From the NCBI RefSeq assembly GCF_009766005.1, contig NZ_LMUK01000041.1, positions 456,619 through 520,618 on the forward strand: a stretch of DNA of 64,000 nt. The letters are read 5' to 3'. Below the pieces are notes generated by a model that saw nothing but the letters and a program-made list of their open reading frames with translations, was not told the origin of the DNA and did no database searches. This document shows positions 17,316 through 25,898 of the stretch, one piece after another. The first letter of the stretch is position 1. Each line of letters begins with the position of its first letter. Both the position numbers and the translations under genes were made by a program. The DNA comes from Bradyrhizobium sp. S69. Lineage in GTDB: Bacteria; Pseudomonadota; Alphaproteobacteria; Rhizobiales; Xanthobacteraceae.

Positions 17316-20300
17316 ATGATATTTGGAAAATGGCGGGATATTGCGGTTGCGGTCGGACTGGTAACAAGCTTCGGGTTCGGCCTTGCGGGTGCGGCGGAAG
17401 ACCTCGACGCCATCCTCAAGCGCACCAATCAATATGTTGACAAGGGTAACTACGACGCGGCCCTGACCGAAGCCCGCAAGCTCGAAGCCGGCATCAAGGC
17501 GCAGTTCGGTATCAATCACCCGAACTACGTTATCGCGCTCAATCAGTTGCTGCGTATCTATGCGGCTCAAGGCAAATACGCTGACGCCGAGGCCGCCGCG
17601 CAGCGCGGACTTGCGATCCGGCAGAAAGTCTTGAACCCGGCGGATCCCACGATCGCGGAGAGCGAGGTCAATCTCGCCAACATCTACAAGCTGGAAGGCA
17701 AGTATGCTCCCGCGGAGGACCTTTATCAGCGCGCGCTCGCGCTCGAGAAGAAGGTGCTCGGCGAAGAAAATCTGAATGTGGCGGCAGCCATGAACGACCT
17801 CGCCGCGTTATACGAGGCCGAGAACAGACTTGGCCAGGCCGAAGAACTCTATCAACGCTCGCTCACGATCCGCGAAAAGCTCGCCGGGCCCGACAATCCC
17901 GTGTTGGCGGAAACCCTGGGCAACATCGCCATCGTTTATCTGGCGGAAGGACACTACGCGCAAGCCGAAGACGCCTTCAGGCGCACGCTCGCCATTCAAC
18001 AGAAGACGCTTGGCGCGGGCCATCCGCTGGTGGGCTCGACGCTCAATAACCTCGCCGAGGTTTACCGCGCCGAGGCCAAGGACGCGGATGCCGAGGCGCT
18101 GTACCAGCAAGCCCTTGCGATTTGGGAAAAGACGCTCGGCCCTGAAAATCCCTCGCTTATGCTCGGTCTTCGGAACTTAGCCGAACTGTACCAGACCGAA
18201 GGCAAATACCAGCAATCGGAAGCGCTCTATCAACGCGTGCTCGCGACCGAACAGAAGGTGCTCGGCGCAACCCATCCCGAGACTGGCGCTACCATCAATA
18301 ACTTCGCCGGCCTGTACGTTGCCGAGGGCAAATACGCCGAGGCAGAGGGCCTTTATCAGCGGGCGTTGTCGATCTGGGAGAAAGCCGCAGGCGCAGACTC
18401 CCCGAACGTGGCCCAGTTCTCGCAGAACCTCGGAATGGTCTATGAGGCCGAAGGCAAGCCCGTTGAAGCCGAGCCCAGGCTTCGCCATGCGCTCGAGATT
18501 CGGGAAAAAGCATTTGGCGGCGAGCATCCGGATGTTGCGGCGAGCCTGTTCGGGCTTGGCATGGTCTTGCAGAGCGAAGGCAAGGTTGCGCCGGCCGATG
18601 CAAGCTATCAGCGCGCGCTTGCCATCAAGCTAAAGACACTCGGCCCGGATCACCCTGATGTCGCTCAGATCCTGATGAATCTTTGCGTGCTTTATAGCGG
18701 TCCCGGCGGCAACGAGGCTCAGGCGCTGGCCTATGCCCGCAAGGCCACCGCGGCCGTCATTGCACATAATGCGAGCGCCTCCGCAGCCGGCGATCAAGCC
18801 TCCGGCCTCGGCTCGATCGCGCAGCGCGCGGATTTTTTCCGTGTCCAGGTTGGAACGCTCGCCGTCGCGTCCCACGATAATATCGAGCCGGCTGCCACGC
18901 TCGGTCATGAGGCGTTTGAAGCCGCGCAATGGGCGAACCAATCGGCAGCGGCGCTCGGATTGCAGCAAATGGCGGCGCGGTTTGCCGGCGACGGCGCGCT
19001 CGGCGCGTTGGTACGGCAGCGGCAAGATCTTAGCGTGGCATGGCAAAACCAGAACAAGGCGCTGATTGAGGCCGAGTCCAAGCCACAAAACCAGCAAGAC
19101 CAGAGCGCGACGGATGCCGCCCGCAAGCAGATGGCGGATACCGAGGCCGCAATCGCCGCGAACGAGGCGCAACTCGCCCAGAAGTTTCCGGACTACGCCG
19201 CGTTGGCCAATCCGAAGCCGCTCAGAATCGAAGAGGTGCAGCAGCTTTTGCGAGCCGACGAGGCCATGGCGTTCTTCCTGACCGGCGCCGACGAAAGCTA
19301 CGTGTTCGCGCTGACGCACGACAGCTTCGACTGGAAGGTCATCCCGCTTACCGGCAAAGCGTTGACGGAAAAAGTCACCGCGTTTCGGCGCGGACTGGAC
19401 GTCGATAGCCTGAATTCGACCACCCCGTCGGGCAAGCCCGAGCTGTTTGACCTTGATGCGTCGCATCAACTCTACAGCGCGCTGTTGGGCCCGGTCGATG
19501 AACTGATCAAGGGCAAGAAGATGCTGATGATCGTACCGTCAGGCGTGCTGACGGCGTTGCCGTTTCATCTTCTGCTCACGGAAAAACCAAATGCCTCGAA
19601 GCCGGACAATCTGGACGGCTATCGCGATGCCGCCTGGTTGATCAAGCGCCAGGCCGTATCGGTCTTGCCGTCGGTCGCGAGTCTGCAGGCACTGCGCACC
19701 TTCGCCAACAAGAGCAATACAAACGTCAAGCCGATGATCGGATTTGGCGACCCCGCCTTCGATCCGAACGCGACCACTCCGGATAGACCGGCAACTCCCA
19801 ACCAACATGGCCCACGCAGTCTTGTCACACGATCCTACACCGACTTTTGGCAAGGTGCAGGCGTTGATCGTTCGGCGTTGAGCCGGTCGTTACCGCAATT
19901 GCCGGATACCGCCGTCGAGTTGAGGACCGTCGCACAAAAGCTCAACGCACCCGAGAGCGACATTCATCTTGGCCGCGACGCCAGTGAAACGACCGTCAAA
20001 AAGGCGACGCTCGCCGATTACCGCATCGTCTATTTTGCAACGCATGGACTGGTTGCCGGCGATATCAAGGGGGTGGCCGAACCATCGCTCGTGCTTTCGA
20101 TCCCCGCGCACCCGTCCGATTTCGATGACGGATTGCTTACCGCAAGCGAGGTCGCCAGGCTGAGGCTCAATGCCGATTGGGTGGTGCTGTCCGCCTGCAA
20201 CACGGTCGCCGGCGGCAAACCCGGCGCCGAGGCGCTATCAGGACTGGCGCGCGCGTTTTTCTATGCCGGAGCGCGAGCGCTTCTGGTGACGCACTGGTCG

Positions 20301-20492
20301 GTCGACTCCGATGCGGCGACACGTCTGACAACTTCGACCTTTGGCATTCTGGCAGCCGATCCGACCATCGGCCGCGCCGAAGCCTTGCGTCGCGCCATGC
20401 TCGCTTACCTCAACGACAATTCCAGCCGGAATGCGGCTTATCCCGCCTTCTGGGGGCCCTTCGAAATCGTGGGCGAGGGGGCGGCAGACTAG
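17316..20492 (+). CDS. Exported TPR-CHAT domain protein (caspase-fold)
   Basis: A 1058-residue protein with a signal sequence (cleavage likely after GLAGAA, about residue 27), so it acts outside the cytoplasm. Ten 42-residue TPR_12-type units, each with a G-x-x-H/N-P turn, cover roughly residues 30-460. An Ala/Gln-rich, partly coiled-coil spacer follows, then a C-terminal CHAT domain with the caspase dyad His910 (YFATHG) and Cys961 (LSACNT). CHAT proteins are caspase-like peptidases or their scaffolds, often activated by partner binding to repeats. A GAGAAG ribosome site precedes ATG 17316. It stands alone with no obvious partner gene. Its stop codon overlaps an IS fragment. Confidence 0.88.
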   Translation: MIFGKWRDIAVAVGLVTSFGFGLAGAAEDLDAILKRTNQYVDKGNYDAALTEARKLEAGIKAQFGINHPNYVIALNQLLRIYAAQGKYADAEAAAQRGLAIRQKVLNPADPTIAESEVNLANIYKLEGKYAPAEDLYQRALALEKKVLGEENLNVAAAMNDLAALYEAENRLGQAEELYQRSLTIREKLAGPDNPVLAETLGNIAIVYLAEGHYAQAEDAFRRTLAIQQKTLGAGHPLVGSTLNNLAEVYRAEAKDADAEALYQQALAIWEKTLGPENPSLMLGLRNLAELYQTEGKYQQSEALYQRVLATEQKVLGATHPETGATINNFAGLYVAEGKYAEAEGLYQRALSIWEKAAGADSPNVAQFSQNLGMVYEAEGKPVEAEPRLRHALEIREKAFGGEHPDVAASLFGLGMVLQSEGKVAPADASYQRALAIKLKTLGPDHPDVAQILMNLCVLYSGPGGNEAQALAYARKATAAVIAHNASASAAGDQASGLGSIAQRADFFRVQVGTLAVASHDNIEPAATLGHEAFEAAQWANQSAAALGLQQMAARFAGDGALGALVRQRQDLSVAWQNQNKALIEAESKPQNQQDQSATDAARKQMADTEAAIAANEAQLAQKFPDYAALANPKPLRIEEVQQLLRADEAMAFFLTGADESYVFALTHDSFDWKVIPLTGKALTEKVTAFRRGLDVDSLNSTTPSGKPELFDLDASHQLYSALLGPVDELIKGKKMLMIVPSGVLTALPFHLLLTEKPNASKPDNLDGYRDAAWLIKRQAVSVLPSVASLQALRTFANKSNTNVKPMIGFGDPAFDPNATTPDRPATPNQHGPRSLVTRSYTDFWQGAGVDRSALSRSLPQLPDTAVELRTVAQKLNAPESDIHLGRDASETTVKKATLADYRIVYFATHGLVAGDIKGVAEPSLVLSIPAHPSDFDDGLLTASEVARLRLNADWVVLSACNTVAGGKPGAEALSGLARAFFYAGARALLVTHWSVDSDAATRLTTSTFGILAADPTIGRAEALRRAMLAYLNDNSSRNAAYPAFWGPFEIVGEGAAD

Positions 20493-20593
20493 GCGGTAGA
20501 TTCATAAGCGCGCAGCCACAGCCGCATTGAGGCGCGCTGGAGCATGGCGAGGAAGTTGGCGGCGAGCTTGTCGTAGCGAGTAGCGACCGTGCG
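20489..20593 (-). pseudogene. C-terminal remnant of an IS5-family transposase
   Basis: Reading the minus strand gives about 34 codons, including TRYDKLAANFLAMLQRAS and then LWLRAYESTA before a TAG stop (20491-20489). This is the characteristic end of IS5-group DDE transposases. Upstream of this the frame loses similarity, so only the tail of the gene survives. The stop codon overlaps the stop of the CHAT gene on the other strand. Confidence 0.75.
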
Positions 20594-20694
20594 GTTTCGG
20601 GGAGGTTCCGGTTGATCCGCCCCAAAACCGCAAGATCGGTCGAGCACGTTACGGCTATCAGCGACTAACTGGTGCCGCCACGGAGGAAGGGAAG

Positions 20695-21576
20695 ATGAAG
20701 GCGGCGCTTCAAAACTATCAGGCCCGGATGCGGCGGGTGCTGGACCATATTGACCGGCATCTTGACAGTGATCTGGACCTGGAAACGGTGAGCGGTATTG
20801 CGGCCTTCTCGAAGTTTCATTTCCACCGGCAGTTTACGGCGACCTTCGGGTTGTCCGTGCATCGCTATGTCCAGCTTGCCCGTATGAAGCGCGCTTCGCA
20901 CCGGCTGGCCTACATGGGCGCTCAAAGCGTCACAGACATAGCGATGGATGCCGGTTACGACGCACCGGATGCCTTCGCCCGCGCCTTTCGGCAACGGTTC
21001 GGGCAATCGCCTTCGTCGTTCCGGAAGTCTCCCGACTGGGAGCCGTGGCTTGCGGCCTTCGGGCCTCTCGACAACGCGAGGAGCAAGCTCATGCAGAAGA
21101 CTTTTACCACTGACGACGTGGCGATCCGCGACGTGCCTCCCACGCCGGTGGCGATCATGCAGCATCGGGGCGACCCGGCGACGCTCGGCGCCACCATCCA
21201 GCGGTTCATCGCGTGGCGCACGGCCGCTGGTCTGCACCCCAAGACAAGTCCGACCTTCAATGTCTGGCGTTCCGAGCGACGTCCGGCGTCGCCTGCCGAT
21301 TATAGCGTGGACCTTTGTGTCGGGACCGACCAACCGATCGAGGCGAACGGCGAGCAGATCAAAGCCGGCGAGATCCCTGGCGGACGCTGCGCGGTGCTGC
21401 GCGTCGTCGGCAACACCGACAATCTGGAGCCCGCCGCGCTATATCTTTATCGCCACTGGCTTCCGGCCAGCGGCGAGGAAGCACGCGACTTCCCGATCTA
21501 TTGCCAGCGGCTGAGATTCTTCCCGGAGGTGCCGGAGCATGAGACGGTCGCGGAACTTTTTCTGCCGCTGAAATAG
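20695..21576 (+). CDS. AraC-family regulator with C-terminal GyrI-like effector domain
   Basis: A 293-residue regulator. Unlike classical AraC proteins, the two helix-turn-helix motifs are N-terminal (about residues 8-110, ending AFRQRFGQSPSSFRK). They are followed by a GyrI-like/SRPBCC effector-binding domain (about 135-290), the arrangement of Rob and multidrug-type regulators that sense amphipathic or cationic small molecules. A GGAGGAAGGG ribosome site precedes ATG 20695. No target gene is adjacent in an obvious operon. It begins just beyond the IS remnant. Confidence 0.87.
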   Translation: MKAALQNYQARMRRVLDHIDRHLDSDLDLETVSGIAAFSKFHFHRQFTATFGLSVHRYVQLARMKRASHRLAYMGAQSVTDIAMDAGYDAPDAFARAFRQRFGQSPSSFRKSPDWEPWLAAFGPLDNARSKLMQKTFTTDDVAIRDVPPTPVAIMQHRGDPATLGATIQRFIAWRTAAGLHPKTSPTFNVWRSERRPASPADYSVDLCVGTDQPIEANGEQIKAGEIPGGRCAVLRVVGNTDNLEPAALYLYRHWLPASGEEARDFPIYCQRLRFFPEVPEHETVAELFLPLK

Positions 21577-21716
21577 CGCCTTCTGACGGCGGCCTGTCCC
21601 TTCCGATCGCAAGAAGCGGTCAGGCTGCTGTCCACCTCTCTCGGTCGCTCCCGATTTATGGGTTCACGGCCTAGTACAAGGCGCTGCTTGCATGCCTGCG
21701 CCCGACTTGCGACACT

Positions 21717-21746
21717 TGGTCAAAATAACAGACCTGGTCAGAATAA
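21717..21746 (+). promoter_or_regulatory. Direct repeat TGGTCARAATAA, possible operator/promoter of the binding-protein gene
   Basis: TGGTCAAAATAA and TGGTCAGAATAA lie 18 bp apart, 22-51 bp before the start at 21768. TTGGTC and CAGAAT in the same segment have a 16-bp spacing and could be a sigma-70-like promoter. This is tentative. Confidence 0.3.
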
Positions 21747-21767
21747 AACGCCAGTCGGGAGAGAACG

Positions 21768-23003
21768 ATGCCGGTTCGGTTCCAGAGCCTTGTTGCCTTG
21801 ATGGCGTTCGGCGTTGCGGCCATGGTCGCGACGCCATCCAGCGCCCAGAAGAAATACGGTCCGGGCGCCAGCGATACCGAAATCAGGATCGGCAATATCA
21901 TGCCCTATAGCGGGCCCGCCTCGTCCTATGGCGTGATCGGCAAGACCGAAGAAGCCTTCTTCAGGATGATCAATGCGGAGGGCGGCATCAACGGCCGCAA
22001 GATCGATTTTATCAGCTACGATGACGCCTATAGTCCGCCGAAGGCGATCGAGCAGGCCCGCAAACTGGTGGAGAGCGATGAGGTCCTGCTGATCTTTCAG
22101 TCGCTCGGCACGCCATCGAACTCGGCGATCATGAAATACATGAACGCCAAGAAAGTGCCGCAGCTCTTCGTGGCTTCCGGCGGCACCAAGTTCGGCGATC
22201 CCAAAAACTTCCCCTGGACCATGGGCTTTCAGCCCAACTACCAGAGCGAAGGGCGGATCTACGCCAAATACATCCGGGATCACTTTCCGGACAGCAAGAT
22301 CGCGGTGTTCTGGCAGGCCGACGATGCCGGCAAGGATCAGTTCAAAGGCTTGAAGGACGGTCTCGGCGACAAGGCCAACATGATCATCGCCGACAAATCC
22401 TACGAAGTCAGCGATCCCTCGGTCGATTCGCAGATCGTGGCGTTGCACGATTCCGGCGCCGATATCTTCTTCTCCTGGGCTGCCCCGAAGGGATCGGCGC
22501 AGGCGATCCGCAAGGTGGGCGAACTCGGCTGGAAGCCGAAATTCTTCCTCGCCAACACGGCGACCTCGGTGGCTTCGGTGCTCAAGCCGGCGGGCCTGCA
22601 ATATTCCAAGGACATCATCTCGACGGCGTATCTGAAGGACCCGACCGATCCCACCTGGAACGACGATCCCGCGGTGATGAAGTGGCGCCAGTTCATGGAC
22701 AAATATTATCCCGACGGCGACAAGGCCAATGCCAACAACCTCTATGGCTACGTCGAAGCCGAAGCCATGGTGCAGGTGCTGAGGCAGTGCGGCGACGATC
22801 TCACGCGCGAGAACGTGATGAAGCAGGCCGCCAACTTGAAGAACTTCCACTCCGACCTGATGCTGCCGGGCATCATGGTGAACACCTCACCGGACGATTT
22901 CTTTCCGATCGAACAGATGCAGTTGATGAGGTTCAACGGCGAGGCCTGGCAATTGTTCGGCGATGTGATCACCGGCGAAGTCGGGCACCAGATCGGCAAT
23001 TAG
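21768..23003 (+). CDS. ABC transporter substrate-binding protein, branched-chain amino acid type
   Basis: A 411-residue periplasmic binding protein of the Peripla_BP_6 (LivJ-like) family. A signal peptide ends at PSSAQ (about residue 25), followed by the family opening EIRIGNIMPYSGPASSYG and the DDAYSPPKAIEQARKLVE block. Permease and ATPase genes are not adjacent, so this is an orphan binding protein, which is common in bradyrhizobia. The start at 21768 is supported by GGGAGAG. The substrate could be an amino acid or an aromatic or short-chain acid. It converges with the M23 peptidase gene across a palindromic repeat. Confidence 0.88.
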   Translation: MPVRFQSLVALMAFGVAAMVATPSSAQKKYGPGASDTEIRIGNIMPYSGPASSYGVIGKTEEAFFRMINAEGGINGRKIDFISYDDAYSPPKAIEQARKLVESDEVLLIFQSLGTPSNSAIMKYMNAKKVPQLFVASGGTKFGDPKNFPWTMGFQPNYQSEGRIYAKYIRDHFPDSKIAVFWQADDAGKDQFKGLKDGLGDKANMIIADKSYEVSDPSVDSQIVALHDSGADIFFSWAAPKGSAQAIRKVGELGWKPKFFLANTATSVASVLKPAGLQYSKDIISTAYLKDPTDPTWNDDPAVMKWRQFMDKYYPDGDKANANNLYGYVEAEAMVQVLRQCGDDLTRENVMKQAANLKNFHSDLMLPGIMVNTSPDDFFPIEQMQLMRFNGEAWQLFGDVITGEVGHQIGN

Positions 23004-23050
23004 AGCTAGAACATCGTTTCCGAAGTTTGAATCATATCAAGTATGCCCGA

Positions 23051-23159
23051 CCTCATCCTGAGGAGCGGCGTCTTCGCCGCGTCTCGAAGGATGATGTTCA
23101 GCTCGGTGCTTGCGGCCATCCTTCGAGACGCGCGCGAGTGCGCGCTCCTCAGGATGAGG
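23051..23159. repeat. Palindromic intergenic repeat, family A (copy 1)
   Basis: Outer arms CCTCATCCTGAGGAGC (23051-23066) and GCTCCTCAGGATGAGG (23144-23159) are perfect inverses. A second nested pair is GTCTCGAAGGATG and CATCCTTCGAGAC. Related copies are at 39611-39712 and 44437-44573. It lies between convergent genes and may also act as a terminator. Confidence 0.85.
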
Positions 23160-23209
23160 CCCAGAAGTACGAACCGGGTGGTTCCATGGAATCGATCCAC
23201 TAGGCGGCT

Positions 23210-24577
23210 TCAGCCCGCGCTGAGGCGGACGCCGGCGCGTAGGAACTTCTGCGGATCGACCGCTTCGCCATCGATCCGGGTTTCATAATGCAAATGCGGA
23301 CCGGTCGATCGGCCGGTTGACCCGACCGCGCCGATCACCTGTCCGATCTTGATGGGCTCGCCGACCTTGACGCCGATCTCCGACAGATGGCCGTAGCGGG
23401 TCGACAGGCCGTTGCCGTGATCGATCTCCACCATGCGGCCATAGCCGCCGGCCCAGCCCGCGGAAGCGACCTTGCCGTTGGCGGTGGCGCGCACAGGATC
23501 GCCGGTCGCGGCCCGGAAATCGAGCCCGGTATGCATCGCCGGGCGGCCGAGGAACGGATCGCTGCGGACACCGAAACCGGATGTGAATTCGACTTCGCCG
23601 ACCACCGGTTTGCGATAGGGCACCAGCGCTAGCACCCGGTTGAGCCGATCGACCTGGGCGCGCGTGATGTTGATCCGGGTGAGCTGGCGCTCGAACGGGC
23701 CGGCATCGCCCGGAAGTTTCACCGGAATGAAGGGGCCCCCCATGCCGGCGCGCGGGGTTGCGGCCTCCAATTGCGCCATGTCGAGACCGAGATCCGAGAA
23801 CACGCCGCGCATCCGGCGTACCCGCGATTCCATGCCGTCTTCGACCGAGGTCAGCGCCGCGATCTGCCGGCTCTCGACCTGATCGAGCGAGGTCTGCAGG
23901 CGGACCAGCACGTTGTCGACGCCGCCGGCTTTGGCGAACTGGGTGGTTGGCGCGGCGACGACCGGCGCGCGCGATTCGAGCCGCGCTTCACGATCCGGCG
24001 GCGCCACGAAAATCACGGTATCGCTGATCGGGGAGGGTTTTGGCGTCGCCTGGGACGCCGCATCGCTGGGCGCCGCGCCGCGCGATGGCGACGTCGGCTT
24101 GATCGATCCGGTGACGAGGGCGTCCGGCATGGCGCCGAGCGCCGTGGCGCGGGTTTCCAAGGTCGCTTCCCGGCGCATGATCTGGTCGAGCTTCTTGTCG
24201 AACTGCTCCTGGTCCAGCAATTGGCGGCTGGTGGTACGATCGACCTTGGCGCGCAACTCGGCGATCCGGTCTTCGTAGGCGTATTGCATCTCCGCCTGGC
24301 GCGCGATCAACCGCGTCAGCACGTCGTCGCGGAACGCGAAATAGGTCGCGGTTGCCGCCGACCACATGCCAAGCACGGTGACCGTGCCGACCACGATCCA
24401 GAACACTACTGGCCCAAACCGGACCTGCTTGCCGGCGTGGACGATCGTATAACCATCCTGCGCGCCGGAGGCTGCCGCGGAGGCATGGCCTGCCGCGGGG
24501 CGGCGGGAGGATGTCCTGCCATGGTCACGTGGATGATGTTGGGGATACTCGGCATGATGACCGGAACGGTACGACAT
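23210..24577 (-). CDS. M23-family peptidoglycan endopeptidase (LytM-like)
   Basis: A 455-residue membrane-anchored protein. A cytoplasmic N-terminus of about 60 residues is followed by one transmembrane helix (FGPVVFWIVVGTVTVLG), a coiled-coil periplasmic stalk (RQAEMQYAYEDRIAELRAK onwards) and a C-terminal M23 domain. Zinc-site motifs are HTGLDF and HLHYE, both intact, so it is likely a functional endopeptidase rather than an EnvC-type activator. The start ATG 24577 (MSYRSGHH) is preferred over 24619 because GGGAG lies just upstream. It probably acts in cell-wall remodelling at division. It converges with the binding-protein gene. Confidence 0.88.
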   Translation of the reverse strand: MSYRSGHHAEYPQHHPRDHGRTSSRRPAAGHASAAASGAQDGYTIVHAGKQVRFGPVVFWIVVGTVTVLGMWSAATATYFAFRDDVLTRLIARQAEMQYAYEDRIAELRAKVDRTTSRQLLDQEQFDKKLDQIMRREATLETRATALGAMPDALVTGSIKPTSPSRGAAPSDAASQATPKPSPISDTVIFVAPPDREARLESRAPVVAAPTTQFAKAGGVDNVLVRLQTSLDQVESRQIAALTSVEDGMESRVRRMRGVFSDLGLDMAQLEAATPRAGMGGPFIPVKLPGDAGPFERQLTRINITRAQVDRLNRVLALVPYRKPVVGEVEFTSGFGVRSDPFLGRPAMHTGLDFRAATGDPVRATANGKVASAGWAGGYGRMVEIDHGNGLSTRYGHLSEIGVKVGEPIKIGQVIGAVGSTGRSTGPHLHYETRIDGEAVDPQKFLRAGVRLSAG

Positions 24578-24715
24578 CGGCACTCCCGCGCCGGTCGGAA
24601 ATGAGTTCCGTACGGCCAAATTGACGGGGGATATCTGACCTTCTCATGGTTAATTTTCAGGAAACGATGTCGTCGCAAGTCCTTCAGATCAAGGCTGCCG
24701 GATCAGGCCGCCGGA

Positions 24716-25594
24716 TCAGGTTCCCTTGGCCGCCGCCAGGACCTCGTCGGCATGGCCGTCGACCTTGACATGGCGCCATATCCGGATGATCCGGCCGTCC
24801 GCGCCAATTAAAACCGTTGTACGAAGAACCCCAAGGAAGGTCTTGCCATACATGGATTTTTCACCCCAGACTCCATAAGCCTCAAGCATCCCATGTTGTT
24901 CATCTGAAACAAGAGGAATGCCAAGCTCATGCTTGTCACGAAAGGACTCTTGGGCTTTGAGCGGGTCGGCCGAGACGCCGAGCACCGCGGTCTGGCTTTC
25001 GGCGAATGCCCCGGCCAGCCGCGTGAAGTCGATGGCCTCCTTGGTACAGCCGGGCGTGTTGGCGCGGGGATAGAAAAACAGCACCAGTTTGCGGCCCGCG
25101 AAATCGGCCAGTGAGACCGTTTCACCGCCGTCGCGCGGTAGCCGGAACGCCGGCGCCTTGCTGCCTTCGGCCAGCGCGGCGTGACCGGCGACCGGTGCGA
25201 CGGCGGGCTTCGTAGCGACGGTCGGCTTCGATTCGGGCGTCGCCGGCGGGCTGACTTCAGCGGGGGCCGGCGGTTTTAACGGTTTCGATGGAACCGGATG
25301 CGATACTTTCGGCGCGGTCGTCTTGGACGCGGTCGTCTTGGACGCGGCAGGTTTGGACGCGGCAGGTTTGGACGCGGTCGTCTTGGCCGCGGCTTTGGCG
25401 GCCGGTTTGCTGCTGGCAGGAATAGATTTGAGGGTCGATTTGGGCGGTGATTTCACTGCCGATTTTTTTGCCGGCGTCGCGCGCTTTTTCGCCGCAGGCT
25501 TTTTGGTTGACGTTGCGGATCGCGCACGGGCGGCCTTGCCCACCGCGGTCTTGGAGGATTTCTTAAGCGTTTTCTTGCGCGTTTTCTTGGACAT
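24716..25594 (-). CDS. bcp: Peroxiredoxin (Bcp/PrxQ type) with lysine/alanine-rich N-terminal tail
   Basis: A 292-residue thiol peroxidase. The thioredoxin-fold domain occupies about residues 140-292, with peroxidatic Cys183 in TPGCTKEAIDF. Residue 188 is Ile where E. coli Bcp has its resolving Cys, so this is a 1-Cys type or uses another thiol. Residues 1-135 are a histone-H1-like extension rich in Lys, Ala, Ser and Pro with short repeats (KPAASKPAASKTTASKTTAP). The start ATG 25594 follows AAAGGAAGG; the upstream in-frame extension has no ribosome site. The tail may bind nucleic acid or polyanions, which is inference. Confidence 0.87.
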   Translation of the reverse strand: MSKKTRKKTLKKSSKTAVGKAARARSATSTKKPAAKKRATPAKKSAVKSPPKSTLKSIPASSKPAAKAAAKTTASKPAASKPAASKTTASKTTAPKVSHPVPSKPLKPPAPAEVSPPATPESKPTVATKPAVAPVAGHAALAEGSKAPAFRLPRDGGETVSLADFAGRKLVLFFYPRANTPGCTKEAIDFTRLAGAFAESQTAVLGVSADPLKAQESFRDKHELGIPLVSDEQHGMLEAYGVWGEKSMYGKTFLGVLRTTVLIGADGRIIRIWRHVKVDGHADEVLAAAKGT

Positions 25595-25898
25595 ACGCCT
25601 TCCTTTCGTCGCTTTCGACGGATCAATCAATAGGCTATCTCAGGCAATGTCCTGGCAAGCTCGAATCGAGTACGCCGCTGGGCAAATCTGATGGCCCCGG
25701 AGTAAGGTTACAAGGAATTCGACGCACCACCCGTCCGCCAGTTGAACATGCTCCTTGAAATAATCTTGGGCCGGATGACGGGGAACGGTATCAATCGAGG
25801 GATTGGCAGCGATGCCGGCACGGGAGAGCTCGTTACCACGCGACGAGTGCGGCCTTGGCGGTGATCAATCTTACCATCAGCGCCGGCACCGAGAGGCC
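25595..25898. other. Divergent intergenic region between bcp and the AsmA-like gene
   Basis: 304 bases holding the promoters of two divergent genes. No confident hexamers, repeats or small open frame were recognised. Confidence 0.4.

Noticed and set aside
17316..20492. TPR-CHAT considered as part of an anti-phage defence operon
   Set aside because: There is no CRISPR effector, gasdermin, reverse transcriptase or other defence gene nearby, and the signal peptide points to export.
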